Positions 52,849-63,539 of a stretch of DNA of 64,000 nucleotides are shown piece by piece. The DNA is from Ctenosaura bakeri (Eukaryota > Chordata > Lepidosauria > Squamata > Iguanidae). Location of the stretch: contig CAOLHI010001433.1 in the NCBI GenBank assembly GCA_948474755.1, positions 186,001-250,000 of the forward strand, given 5' to 3'. The position numbers were made by a program, and so were the translations under genes. Each line of letters begins with the position of its first letter. Within the stretch, counting starts at the first letter, position 1. The notes beneath the pieces were generated by a model. It ran no database searches. It was not told the origin of the DNA and was given only the letters and a program-made list of their open reading frames with translations.

Positions 52849-53999
52849 TTCTAGGCTTTTGTCTTGGCAAAGGAAACCCACTTTTCCAAGGTGGAAGCCT
52901 GGCTCGTTCCAAGCCTTGTGCATCCTCTCTCATCCAGGCGGAAGGCGATGGGAGTTGCAGTCCAACACGCTGGTGGATGATGGGTTGGGGAAGGTGGTAT
53001 GCGGAGACTGCTTATGGTATCAGGGGTCAGTCCCTGTGCTTTTCCCGGAGAGGCCAAAGAAACTAGAACCTCTTGCATGCTCTGCTGGGCCAATTCTCCT
53101 CCTCCTGGTGGTGCAGAAATCACAGATTTGAGTTGCATCCATTTAAAAACACCAGAAAATCCCAAATTTTGTTCCTCTCTGATTTTGTTTTGGCGATCCG
53201 TATGCATTTCATTTATCCCGGGATATTTTCTACAGGCTCCCCATACAAACAGGGACCACCTCCCACCTCCCAAGGGGGCTTTATTTTAACCCCGTATAAA
53301 ACGAAAGCAGGAATTAAAACGGGGAGTTTGAAATCGGTCCGGACGCCCCGCAAAACCGGAGCGAAGGAAGCTTGAGTGTGTCGGTCCATTGGGTTGTCTC
53401 ACTTACGACCGTGCGCAGCAGCGGTTTTGCATGAAAATACATGTTTCCAAGTTTATGGCGACCCCGTGACTCTCTGAGGGTTCCCCCCAATATTCTCCAA
53501 CCTTTTCTGGACCTTCTCTGTTCCTTCCCTCCCCACCCAGACCTTTTAAAAAAGTAAAATTCCAGGGACATCTCGAGAAGCAGCCTATAAAACATTAATG
53601 GATTGATACGCCGCCATTATAAATTCATAAATCCCATCCCACCCCCGTCCGTTCCCGTGAGGCTCGGTATCCTAGCAATGTGGATTTTTCGCCCGCTCGG
53701 TGATGGAATTGGGCGAATGCCTTTTGTTCACCGATTGGGCGAAAAAAAAGGCCCTGCAAAATTTGTGCCAGGTTTTATTTTTGCAAAGCTGTGCTCCAAG
53801 GTAGGAGGAGCAAGAATGGGCGGAAATCCAGATGTGGAATCTTGGCTGTGGCTTGAATTTGACAATTTGGGGGGGGGGATAGCCTGGTCTCCAGATTCGT
53901 GGTCCGTTTCTCAGTCCACGAGGCCACGCTGGCTGGACGCGGCCATTGCAAAACTCTCCAGTTCTCATAAGTCATCCAATTCCCATATAGGCTTCTAGT

Positions 54000-54078
54000 C
54001 CTTGATCTTCTTTCGATTCTTTGGAGGTTTTTAAACAGAGGTTGGATGGCCGTCCGTCCAGAGCGCTTGGATTGTTGG
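54000..54078 (+). mobile_element. CR1 coding scrap
   Basis: CTTTGGAGGTTTTTAAACAG and AGGTTGGATGGCCGTCCGTC match the [10 protein letters not shown] end of the CR1 RT. Confidence 0.65.
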
Positions 54079-54365
54079 CTGTCTTAATTCTTGTGTAGTT
54101 TAATCCTCTTTTAATACGTACTGTGTTTTCCAATGGTATTGTTTTGATCTCACAGCGGCCCAATGTGGGCAAAAGGCAGGATGTGGGCAAAGGGAATACA
54201 GTCGGTGCTCCGCTTTTGCAGGGTTGACCCCACTCCCATCCTCTCTTCTTGTCCCAGGGAGGGGGCTGATGGGCTTTGCAATCCCACTGGCCTGCGAGTT
54301 AGGAACAGGAATGCTCTCCTGCAAGGGATTCAAGGTGACCACAAAACGGAACCCAAAACGCGCTG

Positions 54366-54752
54366 TTGTTAACTGCAGTCAAGTCGATTGCAGCTTATGT
54401 TGACCGTCTAGACGGGGGGTCTCCAGGACAGCCTTTCCTCGACGGCCCTGCCCAGGCCTTGCAGATTCAGGGACGGATCTTGCTTGAGTCTATCCATCCG
54501 TAATGCCATCGTCCTCTTTTCCTACAGACGTCCACGTTACTGAGCATTATTGCCTTTTCCAGCCAGTCACAGTTTCTCAGGACGCGTCCAAAGTACGGCA
54601 GCCTCAGTTGGCCATCTTGGCTTTTCGGGAGAGTTCTGGCTCGATTTGCTCCAGGACACATTCATTTTTCTTTTTTAGCAGCATCCCCAGAATGTCTTCC
54701 TGGCCGCGTCCTTCACAGTCCAATTTTCACAGCTTTGCACAAAATTCGGACA
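54366..54752 (-). mobile_element. RTE (BovB-like) LINE fragment
   Basis: The minus strand carries LRLPYFGRVLRNCDWLEKAI- and RKRGRWHYGWIDS-type sequence from the RTE/BovB RT end. CAAAGTACGGCAGCCTCAG lies at 54590. Several stops and frameshifts. Confidence 0.8.
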
Positions 54753-54754
54753 AA

Positions 54755-54965
54755 ACTCTTGTTGTCATTACCTGCTGTCGAGTCAACCTGGACTTGTGGT
54801 GACCCTGTGGATGGGAGACCTCCAAGTCCCGCTATCCTCAGGGCCCTGCTCAGGTCTTGCGGCTTCAGGGATGGGTCTTCCTTACCTGAGCCGATCCACC
54901 TGTAATGGGGTCTCCCTCTTTTCCTACCACGGTCTACCTTATTGTTGACCGTCCTCAAGTCAGCT
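54755..54965 (-). mobile_element. RTE (BovB-like) LINE fragment, second copy
   Basis: GTTGTCATTACCTGCTGTCG, GTCTTGCGGCTTCAGGG and CCGATCCACCTGTAATGGGG repeat the segment order of the previous copy; the minus strand encodes RKRGRPHYRWIG. It inserted beside, or was tandemly placed with, the previous fragment. Confidence 0.7.
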
Positions 54966-55489
54966 TGGACTTATGGCAACCCTCTGGATTGGCTTGCAGA
55001 AATTTGCTTCCCAGAGGCCCAGCTCCTTGCCCCTTCTCTCCACCACCTCACCGCCTTCCCATCCTTGGCAACCCTTTTTAATCTCCAGGAGCACCTTTGT
55101 TTGCAGGCCGGAGAGCGGCACAGAGCCATTTGTTCCAAGGAAGCCATTTCTCTTCCCCCACCTCCTCCAGCTCCCCCTTCCCAATCTTTCGCCAGCAATT
55201 TATTATGTCCATAAAACAATTCACGAGCCGTTTCCCCCAAACAGCCTCTGCCCAGCCTCAGACAGCTCGGTGATTTGAGGCCCCCAAGATCTGAAACCAA
55301 CGTTCTGTGTTTATATATACATGGCTTCCTTCCCCCTCCCCTTTCCTTGCAAAAGGAGAAGAATAAAAAAAAATCCCAAGTCGATTTAATTTTGTAGACA
55401 CACTAATCCCCCGGAGATGTTGTGCGTCTTTTCTTCTCAGCCGTGCCTCTTTGTGTCCTTCTGTTTTCCTGGTTTCTTAAAAATTATTA

Positions 55490-55490
<1 letters not shown>

Positions 55491-55520
<30 letters not shown>

Positions 55521-55522
55521 TT
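55491..55522. repeat. (CT)n(TA)n microsatellite
   Basis: A CTCTCTCT run passes into ten or so TA units. Confidence 0.95.
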
Positions 55523-55734
55523 TTCCCCCAGACCTCCAAAAAAAAATTTATCTCCCTAGATTGCATCTCATTGGCGGGATGAATAATACATTTAAACATT
55601 TCACAAACTGCGTTTGATCCGGAGCAGGCTTCCACGGGTGGCGGAGGGCCCCTCTTGCATCTTTCCCTTTGAGCTGTCAACGGCTTCCTTTTGGCACAGA
55701 CGTGATTGATTAGCCTGCCTTCCTTTTCATATAC

Positions 55735-55900
55735 AAATAAGATCTTCTCCGCTTTTCTTCGGGGGCAAGAGAGAGGATTGGCGCGCGGCGGCGGCAACCG
55801 GGGCGGCGTCTCTTGGAGGCGGACTGCGTCGCTCGCAAGGCCCGGCAACCGTTTTGCTTCCGAACCTCTGCCACGTCTGCGCATTACTTTTTGCGGCGAG
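55735..55900. promoter_or_regulatory. CpG-rich patch
   Basis: GCGCGCGGCGGCGGCAACC and further CpGs around 55780-55900 in otherwise AT-rich flanks. No exon recognised. Confidence 0.3.
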
Positions 55901-56158
55901 GTGCTAGGGTTAGTACATATTTGGAAATAGCCATGCATCAGAAGACGGCAAAATCTTAAAATCCACAGAAGAACAATACCTTTGTTGGCCGGTCGAAAGG
56001 CGGAAAGTGCGCCGCGCAAGCTTTCGGAGCTTCACGGGCTAAGATGTTAAAAGCTGTCCTGCACCGATATCCCTCCAGACCATCTTAACTGGCAACAGAA
56101 ATGACATCTGAGACAAACTGTGGGCCTGCAACTCAAACATGGTCACTTTTCTTCTCTT

Positions 56159-56176
56159 AGGAGGAGGAGGAGGATG

Positions 56177-56207
<31 letters not shown>

Positions 56208-56208
56208 A
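56159..56208. repeat. (GGA)n(GAT)n microsatellite at the 5' edge of a CR1 copy
   Basis: GGAGGAGGAGGATGAGG passes into a GATGAT run, directly abutting the CR1 copy. A (GATGAT) run also follows that copy at 56811-56824. Confidence 0.9.
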
Positions 56209-56818
56209 AGCCAATGCAATTCTCGGCTGCATCCATAGGAGTCTGGTGTCTAGATCGAGGGAGGTACTGGTACCACTCTACTCTGCTTTGGTTAGACCCC
56301 ATCTTGAATACTGTGTCCAGTTCTGGGCACCCCAATTCAAGAAGGATATTGACAAGCTGGAGCAAGTCCAGAGGAGGGCGACCAAAATGGTGGAGGGTCT
56401 GGAAGCCATGAAGCCCTATGAGGAGTGGCTTAGAGAGCTGGGTACGTTTAGTCTGCAGGAGAGAAGGTTAAGAGGGGACAGGATAGCCATGATTAAGTAT
56501 TTGAAGGGATGTCATGTTGGAGATGGAGCAAGCTTGTTTTCCGCTGCTCCAGAGACCAGGACAAGGAGCAATGGATTCAAGCTGCAGGAAAGGAGATTCC
56601 ACCTGAACCTCAGGAAGAACTTCCTGACAGTCAGGGCTGTCCGGCAGTGGAATCTGCTGCCTCCATGGAGTATGGTGGATTCTCCTCCTTCCTTGGAGGT
56701 TTTTAAGCAGAGGCTGGATGGCCATCTGTCGGGAGTGCTTTGAGGGTGTTCCTGCATGGCAGGGGGTTGGACTGGATGGCCCCTGGGGTCTCTTCCAACT
56801 CTAAATTTCTATGATGAT
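56205..56818 (+). mobile_element. CR1 LINE 3' end, best-preserved RT frame
   Basis: An open frame of about 200 codons runs from the repeat into [59 protein letters not shown], and ends [11 protein letters not shown] and a stop near 56743, followed by the 3'UTR and CTATGATGATG tail. This is the C-terminal end of the jockey-clade RT, 5'-truncated and so not autonomous. Nearly identical to 25330-25692 in its last 330 bp. Confidence 0.95.
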
Positions 56819-56819
56819 G

Positions 56820-56962
56820 ATGATGTACTGGTTTGAGCATTGGAGTACAAGCCAGGAGGCCAGGGTTTGATTCCCTGCTCAGCCCTGGGAACCCACACTC
56901 TCAGCCCCCAGAAAACTCCGTGATAGGTTTGTCTTAAGTCTCAAAAAAGACACACAATGGCA
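56820..56962 (+). mobile_element. tRNA-derived SINE abutting the CR1 copy
   Basis: TGGTTTGAGCATTGGAGTAC, CCAGGGTTTGATTCCCTGC (B box), CACACTCTCAGCCCCCAG, CTCCGTGATAGGTTTG and an ACACACAATGGCAGC tail. Confidence 0.8.
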
Positions 56963-56975
56963 GCAATGATTGTTA

Positions 56976-57085
56976 ACGTCTTTACCTGATGAAGAAGCCG
57001 GTGCAACTCTGGAAGCTTGCATGGTGTATTTTCTGCACCATGTTTGGCCCATGAAAGTATTGCCCTTTTGTGGATTTTGTTGTAT
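56976..57085 (+). repeat. Dispersed repeat (CCTGATGAAGAAGCC family), copy 2
   Basis: ACCTGATGAAGAAGCCGGTG, GCTTGCATGGTGTATTTTCT and TTTTGTGGATTTTGTTG match 8523-8645 in order. Confidence 0.6.
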
Positions 57086-57254
57086 TTAGAGTTACTGTAG
57101 CTGTGGGTTTCACATCCGGAACACGTTGGCAATGGAAGTGGGTGTTGGAGTCCCTTTCTGTGGATGTCTTCTGAAAAAAAGGGGATTGGACAGCGATGTG
57201 CTGGAGATTTTGCAGAGAGTGGCAGGTTGGACTCGGTGCCCCATGGGGGTCTCC

Positions 57255-57605
57255 TTCCAGTCTTCTGATTCGGTGTGTCCAGAGGAGGGTGACCACAATG
57301 ATTAGAGGCCTGGAAAGCGAGCCATTTGAGGAGCAAGCTAAGGAACTGGGTGTGTTTAGCTTGGAGAAGAGAAGGCTAAGAGGTAACATGGAACCTATTT
57401 TGAAATCTCTGCATATAGAAGACGGAGCCAGCTTGTCTTCTGCTGCTCCAGAGGCGAGGACGTGGAGCAATGGCTTCAAACTCCAGAAAAAGAGACTCCA
57501 CCCCAACATTAGGAAGGATTTCTGGACTGGGAAAGCTGTTTGGCCGTGAAATGAGCTGCCTCGGGGAATGGGCGAGAATAATGCAGACTTGACAGCAGTT
57601 AAGAA
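57255..57605 (+). mobile_element. CR1 LINE fragment
   Basis: GTGTCCAGAGGAGGGTGACC and SLEKRRLRGN-, SNGFKLQKKRLHPNIRKDF-type coding. The end is truncated before the typical 3'UTR. A separate CR1 tail remnant lies at 57210-57255. Confidence 0.85.
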
Positions 57606-57954
57606 CAACAATTGTGGTTAGCACTTGGGAGACCGCCAACAAATCCCAGGTGCTGGGGGCCATATTTCAGAAAAAGGGATTGGCAAAACCACCTCTGAGG
57701 ATTCCCGACCTAAGAAAACGGTCATCCCTCGAGTTGCTGAAAGTCAAGGTCAACTCGACAGCACAACAAACCCTAATTCAGCACCCTGGATGTTGTGGAA
57801 GACGCAACGTTTCAGAGCTCAAACTTTTAAGAAAGGAGTGCTCCAAAGCTTCTCCGTCTTGAGGAGCCGATCTCTTGGTTTTGCTTTCTCCCACAAGGTC
57901 TTGCCGCTGAATTTATGACGACCTTTTTCCAGCGCGGAGCCCCTTAAACAATAC

Positions 57955-58430
57955 CAGGCCATTGTCTTGTCGTCGGCGCCATCTCTCCTTTTCTTCCCGC
58001 GCCGTCCTCCGCTCTCCGCTCTCCTCCGCGCCTCCTCCTTTGCGGGTCCCACCGGTTTATTTCATTAGAGCGCCGGCGCCTCGCTCGGTGTCACCCCCAT
58101 TAAATATAACGAGCCCTCAAAGGCCGTGGCAGGTTTTCTCTCTGCCTCTCCAAAAGGCCATCCGTGTCAAATGGGCGACGTGTAAGACACGGGCTTCCGA
58201 CCTTGATGAGGGCCCATGATTGAAATTAAAGGGAGACGCTGCCTTCCGCAGCCTTCGGCGGCCCTTCGTCGGATCCGGCGTGGGTTGTCGTGTTGCCGTC
58301 CGGGTTCCCTCTCTCGCCCGCCTCGGATCCTGCCTTTCCAAGGGGCCGTTCGGCTTTGCGGGCAGCCGGGGCCGGAGGCGACCCCGTCTCTTGCTGGCTG
58401 CGCCGATACATTTGGTGAGGTGACGTAGGG
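57955..58430. promoter_or_regulatory. CpG-rich promoter-like stretch
   Basis: High CpG density at 57970-58080 and 58250-58400, a TTAAATATAACG TATA-like string near 58099-58110, and a CRE-like TGACGTAG near 58421. No coding exon recognised. A candidate promoter for an upstream transcript, possibly SEZ6, by gene order only. Confidence 0.3.
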
Positions 58431-58454
58431 CAGAAAGAGGGCTTGGTTTTTGCT

Positions 58455-58770
58455 AACGACCATCAGGTCGACCTTGATGAGGTCGATGAGAGATCTCCAA
58501 GTCACCATATTCTCAGCCGCCCCGCTCAGGTCTTGCAGATTTCAGGAATGAGTCTATCCATCCGCAATGCCGTCTTCCTCTTTTCCCGCTGCCTTCCACC
58601 TTCCCAAACATTATCGTCTTTTCCAGGGAGTCACATTTTCTCCTAATGTGTCCAAAGTACGACAGCCTCGGTTTGGTCATCTTGACTAAACTAAACGGCA
58701 CCGCGTTCCAAATGAGTCGATTTTCTTCCTTGTCCCGGATTTCAAACCCTTCTAATATAAACCCCGCAGC
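58455..58770 (-). mobile_element. RTE (BovB-like) LINE fragment
   Basis: The minus strand encodes LSYFGHIRRKCDSLEKTIMF and GKRGRRHCGWIDS, typical of the RTE/BovB RT end. CAAAGTACGACAGCCTCGG at 58650 is shared with 35044. Confidence 0.8.
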
Positions 58771-59649
58771 CTGTTTTTCCCTGTTTCGTATGAGGTTTGC
58801 AGCAATATGTTGGTGACGGAAGGCCGTCTCACGGTGACGCATGTAAAGAAAGAGGAGCATGTAAGCTACGTCGCCAATAAACCCGTCCCGAAGAAAACGC
58901 CATAAGCCAGAACCGTTTGTCCTGCTTTCTCTGTTTAGCACGCAGCCTTCCTGGCGGTGCTCAGCCGCAACGGCGCCATAACTCTTGGGTGACTTAAACG
59001 GCTGCTGGATTTAAGGCCTTTCATTACTCACCGGGGATAAGCCCTATCTGAGCTCGGCCCGGGCCACGGGATATTTATGCCTCTCAGCTGAGCTGCTCCC
59101 ATAAAGACAAAAAAAAAGGAAAGAAAAAGCAAAGCTCCACCATTCTGTAGCACATCATGCCTCCGCCTCGCTAGATCTGGCCGCTCCAGCCTCGGGGTTC
59201 AAGCGCCAATTCTGGCAGGTCGGAGAGGGGGCCCGTTCTGGGCTGAAAGGGACCCCGGAGAGTCATGCGGTGCCGTACTGCAGAAGCTGCCGGTTGGCTC
59301 AATTCGACGCTGACCCTTCAGGGCAGGCCGAGGCAAGGCGGCTTTGGCGTGTGCTTAGTAATAGAGGGCTGGGCACGTTACCTACTCAAGTGGCATTTAT
59401 GTTCAAGCCATGCGGAGCTTTATCCGGGCCCCTTTCTGGCTTGCAAGAGAAGCTGCCCTGCGGGGAGGGAACTGGCATTCATTCCGAGCCCTCCTAACCA
59501 TGGTGTGGTCCTCTTTGCATCCAAGGCTGGCACATTAAGGGGAAAAAAGGTGGGGAAATGGGGAGATGTTCAGTTTAACAGGCTTCCCCCACTTCTCTAA
59601 CTGGATAGGGACTCGAGTGCTATCAGCAAATGGAATGGGTTGAAAAACG

Positions 59650-59830
59650 GACGCCGACAGTGCCTTTGCTTCTTGCAAAGCCTCTCAGCCGGCCTTTTTC
59701 CTCCCTCTCAGGAAACTTTGCAAGCAGTGTGCGCCCGCAGGGGGTACCGATTATGCCTCTGTAGGCAAGAAGAACCAACAAAAGAGCAGAACCGCCCTCA
59801 GATTAATGGAACTTGTCCTTAGTTTGGAAG
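59650..59830. repeat. Dispersed repeat (TGCCTTTGC...TTGCAAAGCC family), copy 2
   Basis: CAGTGCCTTTGCTTCTTGC, AAAGCCTCTCAGCCGGC, TTCCTCCCTCTCAGG, AAAGAGCAGAACCGCC and ATGGAACTTGTCC follow the order of 25950-26140, in the same orientation. Confidence 0.65.
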
Positions 59831-60286
59831 CCTGGAAGGAGCAAGTGGTCAGGAAACGAGGCGTCAAAAGGGTGCTGTAACGGACGGCATATGTTTATTT
59901 CAGCTCAATGGCCAAGCAACGTTTTTATTGTAATTGCATCGTGCTATTTATAATTGCATTGTTTCATCTTTTGTCATTATTTGAAATACTCAGCAGAGTA
60001 ATTCAATAAATGGATCTGTCTGTCTGAGCTGAAAAGTACGCTCTGCCGTGGACACTGGCACATCCCTGCCACGCTGTGCCCACCCTCCTCCTCCTTTTTG
60101 CCAGTTTATGGGGAGTTTAAAAGCGATGGCCAAGATCTCACATTGCAGTCTGTGTTCCGTAACTTTATGAATCTGCATCTGTTGCGGGAAAGCAACGAAA
60201 TCCTGCTGGGGGATTGTGGGGAGGCACACCGGGGCACCCGCAAAAGGGCTTGGATGTACTTCGGGCACTTTCGGTGCTCCTGTTCA

Positions 60287-60705
60287 TAGAATCCTGGAGT
60301 GGGAAGAGACCCCAGGGGCCATCCAGTCCAGCCCGCTTCTGGAACCCACATCAAAGCATTGCCAACAGATGGCTGTCCAGCTTCTGCTTACAAACTTCCA
60401 AAGAAGGAGGCTCCACCACCCTCCACGGAGGCAGCGTATCTCACTGTCAAACTGTTCTTGCTGTCACGAAGTTCTTCCTAACGTTGAGGTGGAATCTCTT
60501 GTTCTGCAGTTTGAGTCCATTGCTCCACGTCCTAATCCCTGGAGCAGGAGAAAACAGGCTTGCTCCATCCTCCATATGCCATCCCTTCAAATATTTAAAC
60601 CTGGCTATCATGTCAACCTTCTCTTCGGCAGACTAAACATCCCCAACTCCCTAAGCCGCTCCTCACAGGGCTTCAGGGCTTCCAGACCCTCTTCTTGGAG
60701 ACGTT
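60287..60705 (-). mobile_element. CR1 LINE 3' end
   Basis: On the + strand: CATAGAATCCTGGAGTGGGA, CCAGGGGCCATCCAGTCC, GGCTGTCCAGCTTCTGC, TCTTGCTGTCACGAAGTTC, GAAAACAGGCTTGCTCC and CCCCAACTCCCTAAGCCG. It includes the 3' terminus (CATAGAATCC, reverse of the CTATG tail). Confidence 0.92.
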
Positions 60706-61737
60706 GTGCTTTGGCCCTTCCTCACCCGTGGTCCCACTGTGTGTTGGGCTGTGGCGGGCCAGACCGGTGGAGGAGAAGGAGGAGGACCAGAGGTGGGTTT
60801 TGAAAGAACTGCGTGGCCCAGTCGGAGCCACGGAGAGGGAAGGTTCCACCAGAAAAGAGGCCCCTGAGATGGAGAGGGTCGAGGGTTGGAGAAATAATCC
60901 AATCCCTGAAAGTCAAACCTGCAGATGTGGACGGCCATTTGTAACATCAAATGCATTGCCCTCCCATGTGCCCCTTTCACCAGAGGACTGTGAATTCCAG
61001 CCTCGAAAAAGAGAGAATCTCTCTGTACCTGCTCGCCTAGTTCTCTGCACAGGAACGCCGGGCCTGTGCCATCCCCGTTCCCTTCTCCATCTTGGCCCCC
61101 TTCCTCCTCCTCCTCCGAAGGCTGTTGAAAATGCAACTCGCATCCATGCTCCCTGGCCCTGGGTGCTCTGCCACTGTCGGCTGATGGCGCGTTGATGAGC
61201 AATGTGCTTGTCGGGGAAGCCTCTAAAAGCTGGATTTATTGGAGGAAACGAGGGCGTGCGTGTGTGTGTGCATGCCGGCAACAGCAAGATGGGTTTCTCC
61301 CCTTTGCTTTTTTCCCAAGGAGAAGAAGGGGGAGAGATGTCCCCCCGCAAAGCATCAAACCTTGAAGCTTTTCTGAGCTGTAATTAAAAGTGTTAGAGGG
61401 AAGGTAAAAGAGCGATGTCTCGGCGGCTGCCAACTGGTTAATTTATGAACTCAACCTGGCCAGGGTTGTGCCAAAAGCACGCTTTTCCAGCTGCTGGGTC
61501 TATATATTTCATGAAATGGAGCCCCCAGCCTCCCCCTTCCCTTTCTCTCCCCCTCGCGCATGAGATCCATGTTTAAGGGAAGGAGCCGAAGGGCGGCAAA
61601 ATGGACGAGAAGGACGACCCCTGGAGAAGGAGGGGGGTCCTTCTTGGCTAGGAGAGGTTTCGGCAATTTTCTTTCCCCCGGCGAGAAAGCCTTTTTGCAG
61701 GTTTTGGGGCTGCTTTGCCTTTGGGGGCTCGGAATGA

Positions 61738-61885
61738 ATTATGCGCAAAATCCGCATGGGGTGTGTTTGTGCACAACGTGGGGGGGGATGACTTTTCCTG
61801 CATTTTCTGTGCAACAATGTGCCAGTTTTGCACCAAGCAAGTGTCTTATTTCTTATTCCCGTGTGCCAATTTTGCACAAAGTTTC
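61738..61885. repeat. Dispersed TGTGCAGAAAA-type repeat, copy C
   Basis: TATGCGCAAAATCC, TTTGTGCACAACG, CATTTTCTGTGCAACAATG, CAGTTTTGCACCAAGC and CAATTTTGCACAAAG motifs. Confidence 0.5.
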
Positions 61886-62154
61886 CTTGTGGTTTCCTTG
61901 CTGGAGTCTATCCGTCTTTATCGTGGGCTCCCTTTTTTGCATTGCCTTTTCTAGAAATGTTTCCAAAAAGGCCTCCATGGGCCCTAAATTGGCTCACTTG
62001 GATCCCAAATGTGACCAAAAAGGGGCCCCCCCATATCCCATAGAGGGCATCTAGGGGACAAAATTATTTTTTTTTAATTTTTTAACATTTTTTTGACCGC
62101 TAGGGCCACACAACTGACCCAGACCACTTCACTCCACCCCACACTAAAGCAAAA

Positions 62155-62275
62155 GAGGGTCTCCTTCACTATATGGCACTCTCATAGCTCGGGAAGTTAC
62201 TTCAAACTGTAACTCATTACTGTAACTCATTACTTTTTAAAAAGTATCTTGGGCAAAGTAACTGCTTTCCGGTAT
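62155..62275. repeat. GTAACTCATTACTTTTT-type dispersed element (tentative)
   Basis: A doubled CTGTAACTCATTACT segment, then TTTAAAAAGTA and GCAAAGTAACTGC, resembling a widespread vertebrate DNA-transposon terminus. Confidence 0.35.
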
Positions 62276-62414
62276 GGCCACCGATGGGCCCATCAGGTCC
62301 CTCTGGAGGCGGTTGGGCTTCGCCTCCCACCACTGCCGACGGGGTGGAATTCGCACTCGGGACCCGCCGTTTCCTCCTCTCCTGCTTTCTGTCCCCCTCC
62401 CGCCTTTCCTTGCT

Positions 62415-62605
62415 TTCCTGCTTGACAGCTAATTAGAAGAATTAATTTACTTACAGCTTTTGCTTTTTTTTTCCTTAAAAAAAAAAAAAAGATGGCATTA
62501 TTTAGCAACTAATTGTTGTTATTACAAAATGTTAAATATCGTAATTTATTTCTCTGCCCCCGAACAAGTAATCTCCGGGTAATTTATTAAGTGGTGAGAA
62601 GAACC
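62415..62605. promoter_or_regulatory. AT-rich homeodomain-motif cluster (candidate enhancer)
   Basis: TTGACAGCTAATTAG (Meis/Pbx- plus homeodomain-like), AGAATTAATTTAC, CAACTAATTGTTG and GGGTAATTTATTAAG within 190 bp of repeat-free DNA except for an A-run at 62477-62491. Confidence 0.4.
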
Positions 62606-63109
62606 TTAATCACCTCTCTCTTCCCTCCCCCCAAACTCTTTATTTTCCTGTTGTTTTGGCCAATGGAAAAGTTGAGCGCCCATGGAGGGGAAAGGGGCAA
62701 TTAAAAAAAAAAAAATTAAAATACAGAAGCTCTGAAAATTGGCAGAAGGCGGAGGAGACGGAAAGGCGGGAACTGGGCTGGAGGGGCTCGTTGGCACAGA
62801 ACGCTGCCAGGCACGTGATGGAGATAAGATAAAATTTAAAAATCAAACCAGATCAGGGAAAACGGGCCAGTAATTAGAGACGGCGTCTGACTCAGGATTG
62901 ACACGCGTCCGTTCCACGTTGATTGCTTTGCATCCGGGTCGCTGACCTGGTTCATGCTACTTACCTGTTGTTGCAACAGCGGGCATGGGGTGTGCGTGTG
63001 TGTGTAGGTGGGGGATTGGTTGCATCTTTTGTCGTCACGTTGTGATCATTCCACCCTGCCATGTTGGGGCTTGAGTGCATTGTCCTGCTATTAATTGGTG
63101 CTTTTAATG

Positions 63110-63200
63110 TACAGTTAACCCCCCCTTATCCATGGGGGATATCTTCCAAGACACCCGACAGGTACCTGAAACTGCAGATAGTACCAAAACCTATATATAT
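63110..63200. mobile_element. Tigger/pogo-like DNA transposon fragment (tentative)
   Basis: ACAGTTAACCCCCCCTTATC, ATGGGGGATATCTTCCAAGA and ACCTGAAACTGCAGATAGTA resemble the ends of Tigger-like MITEs with TATCC/GGATA inverted strings. Confidence 0.45.
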
Positions 63201-63269
63201 AGGTGTGTGTGTGTGTTTGGGCCACGGCAGTGGGAACACAGGTGAGGAAGGGCCAAAGCACAATGTCTC

Positions 63270-63500
63270 CTAGAAGAGGGTCTGGAAGCCATGAAGCCCT
63301 GTGAGGAGCGGCTTAGGGAGTTGGGGACATTTGGTCTGCCAAAGAGAAGGTTGACATGATAGCCATGTTTAAATATTGCTTTTGTTGCATGCAGGAAGAG
63401 TTGGAAGATCAAGGCGCAAGGACCTGGCCGTTGTTGTTCCTCATCAGAGCCAGCAGTGTGATGCTGCAGCAAAGGAAGCAAATACTATCTTTGGTTTAAG
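63270..63500 (+). mobile_element. CR1 LINE fragments, rearranged
   Basis: 63272-63379 matches the [17 protein letters not shown] stretch of the RT. 63440-63500 matches the earlier SQQCDAAAKEANTIFG stretch, which should lie upstream; the order is inverted relative to a normal CR1. Confidence 0.75.
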
Positions 63501-63539
63501 GTTAGGATTGAAAGAGTCAGATGTGTTTAGACTGGAGAA

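Noticed and set aside
56120..56743. 207-codon frame as a host gene
   Set aside because: It is the carboxy end of a CR1 LINE reverse transcriptase with a repeat-derived start.
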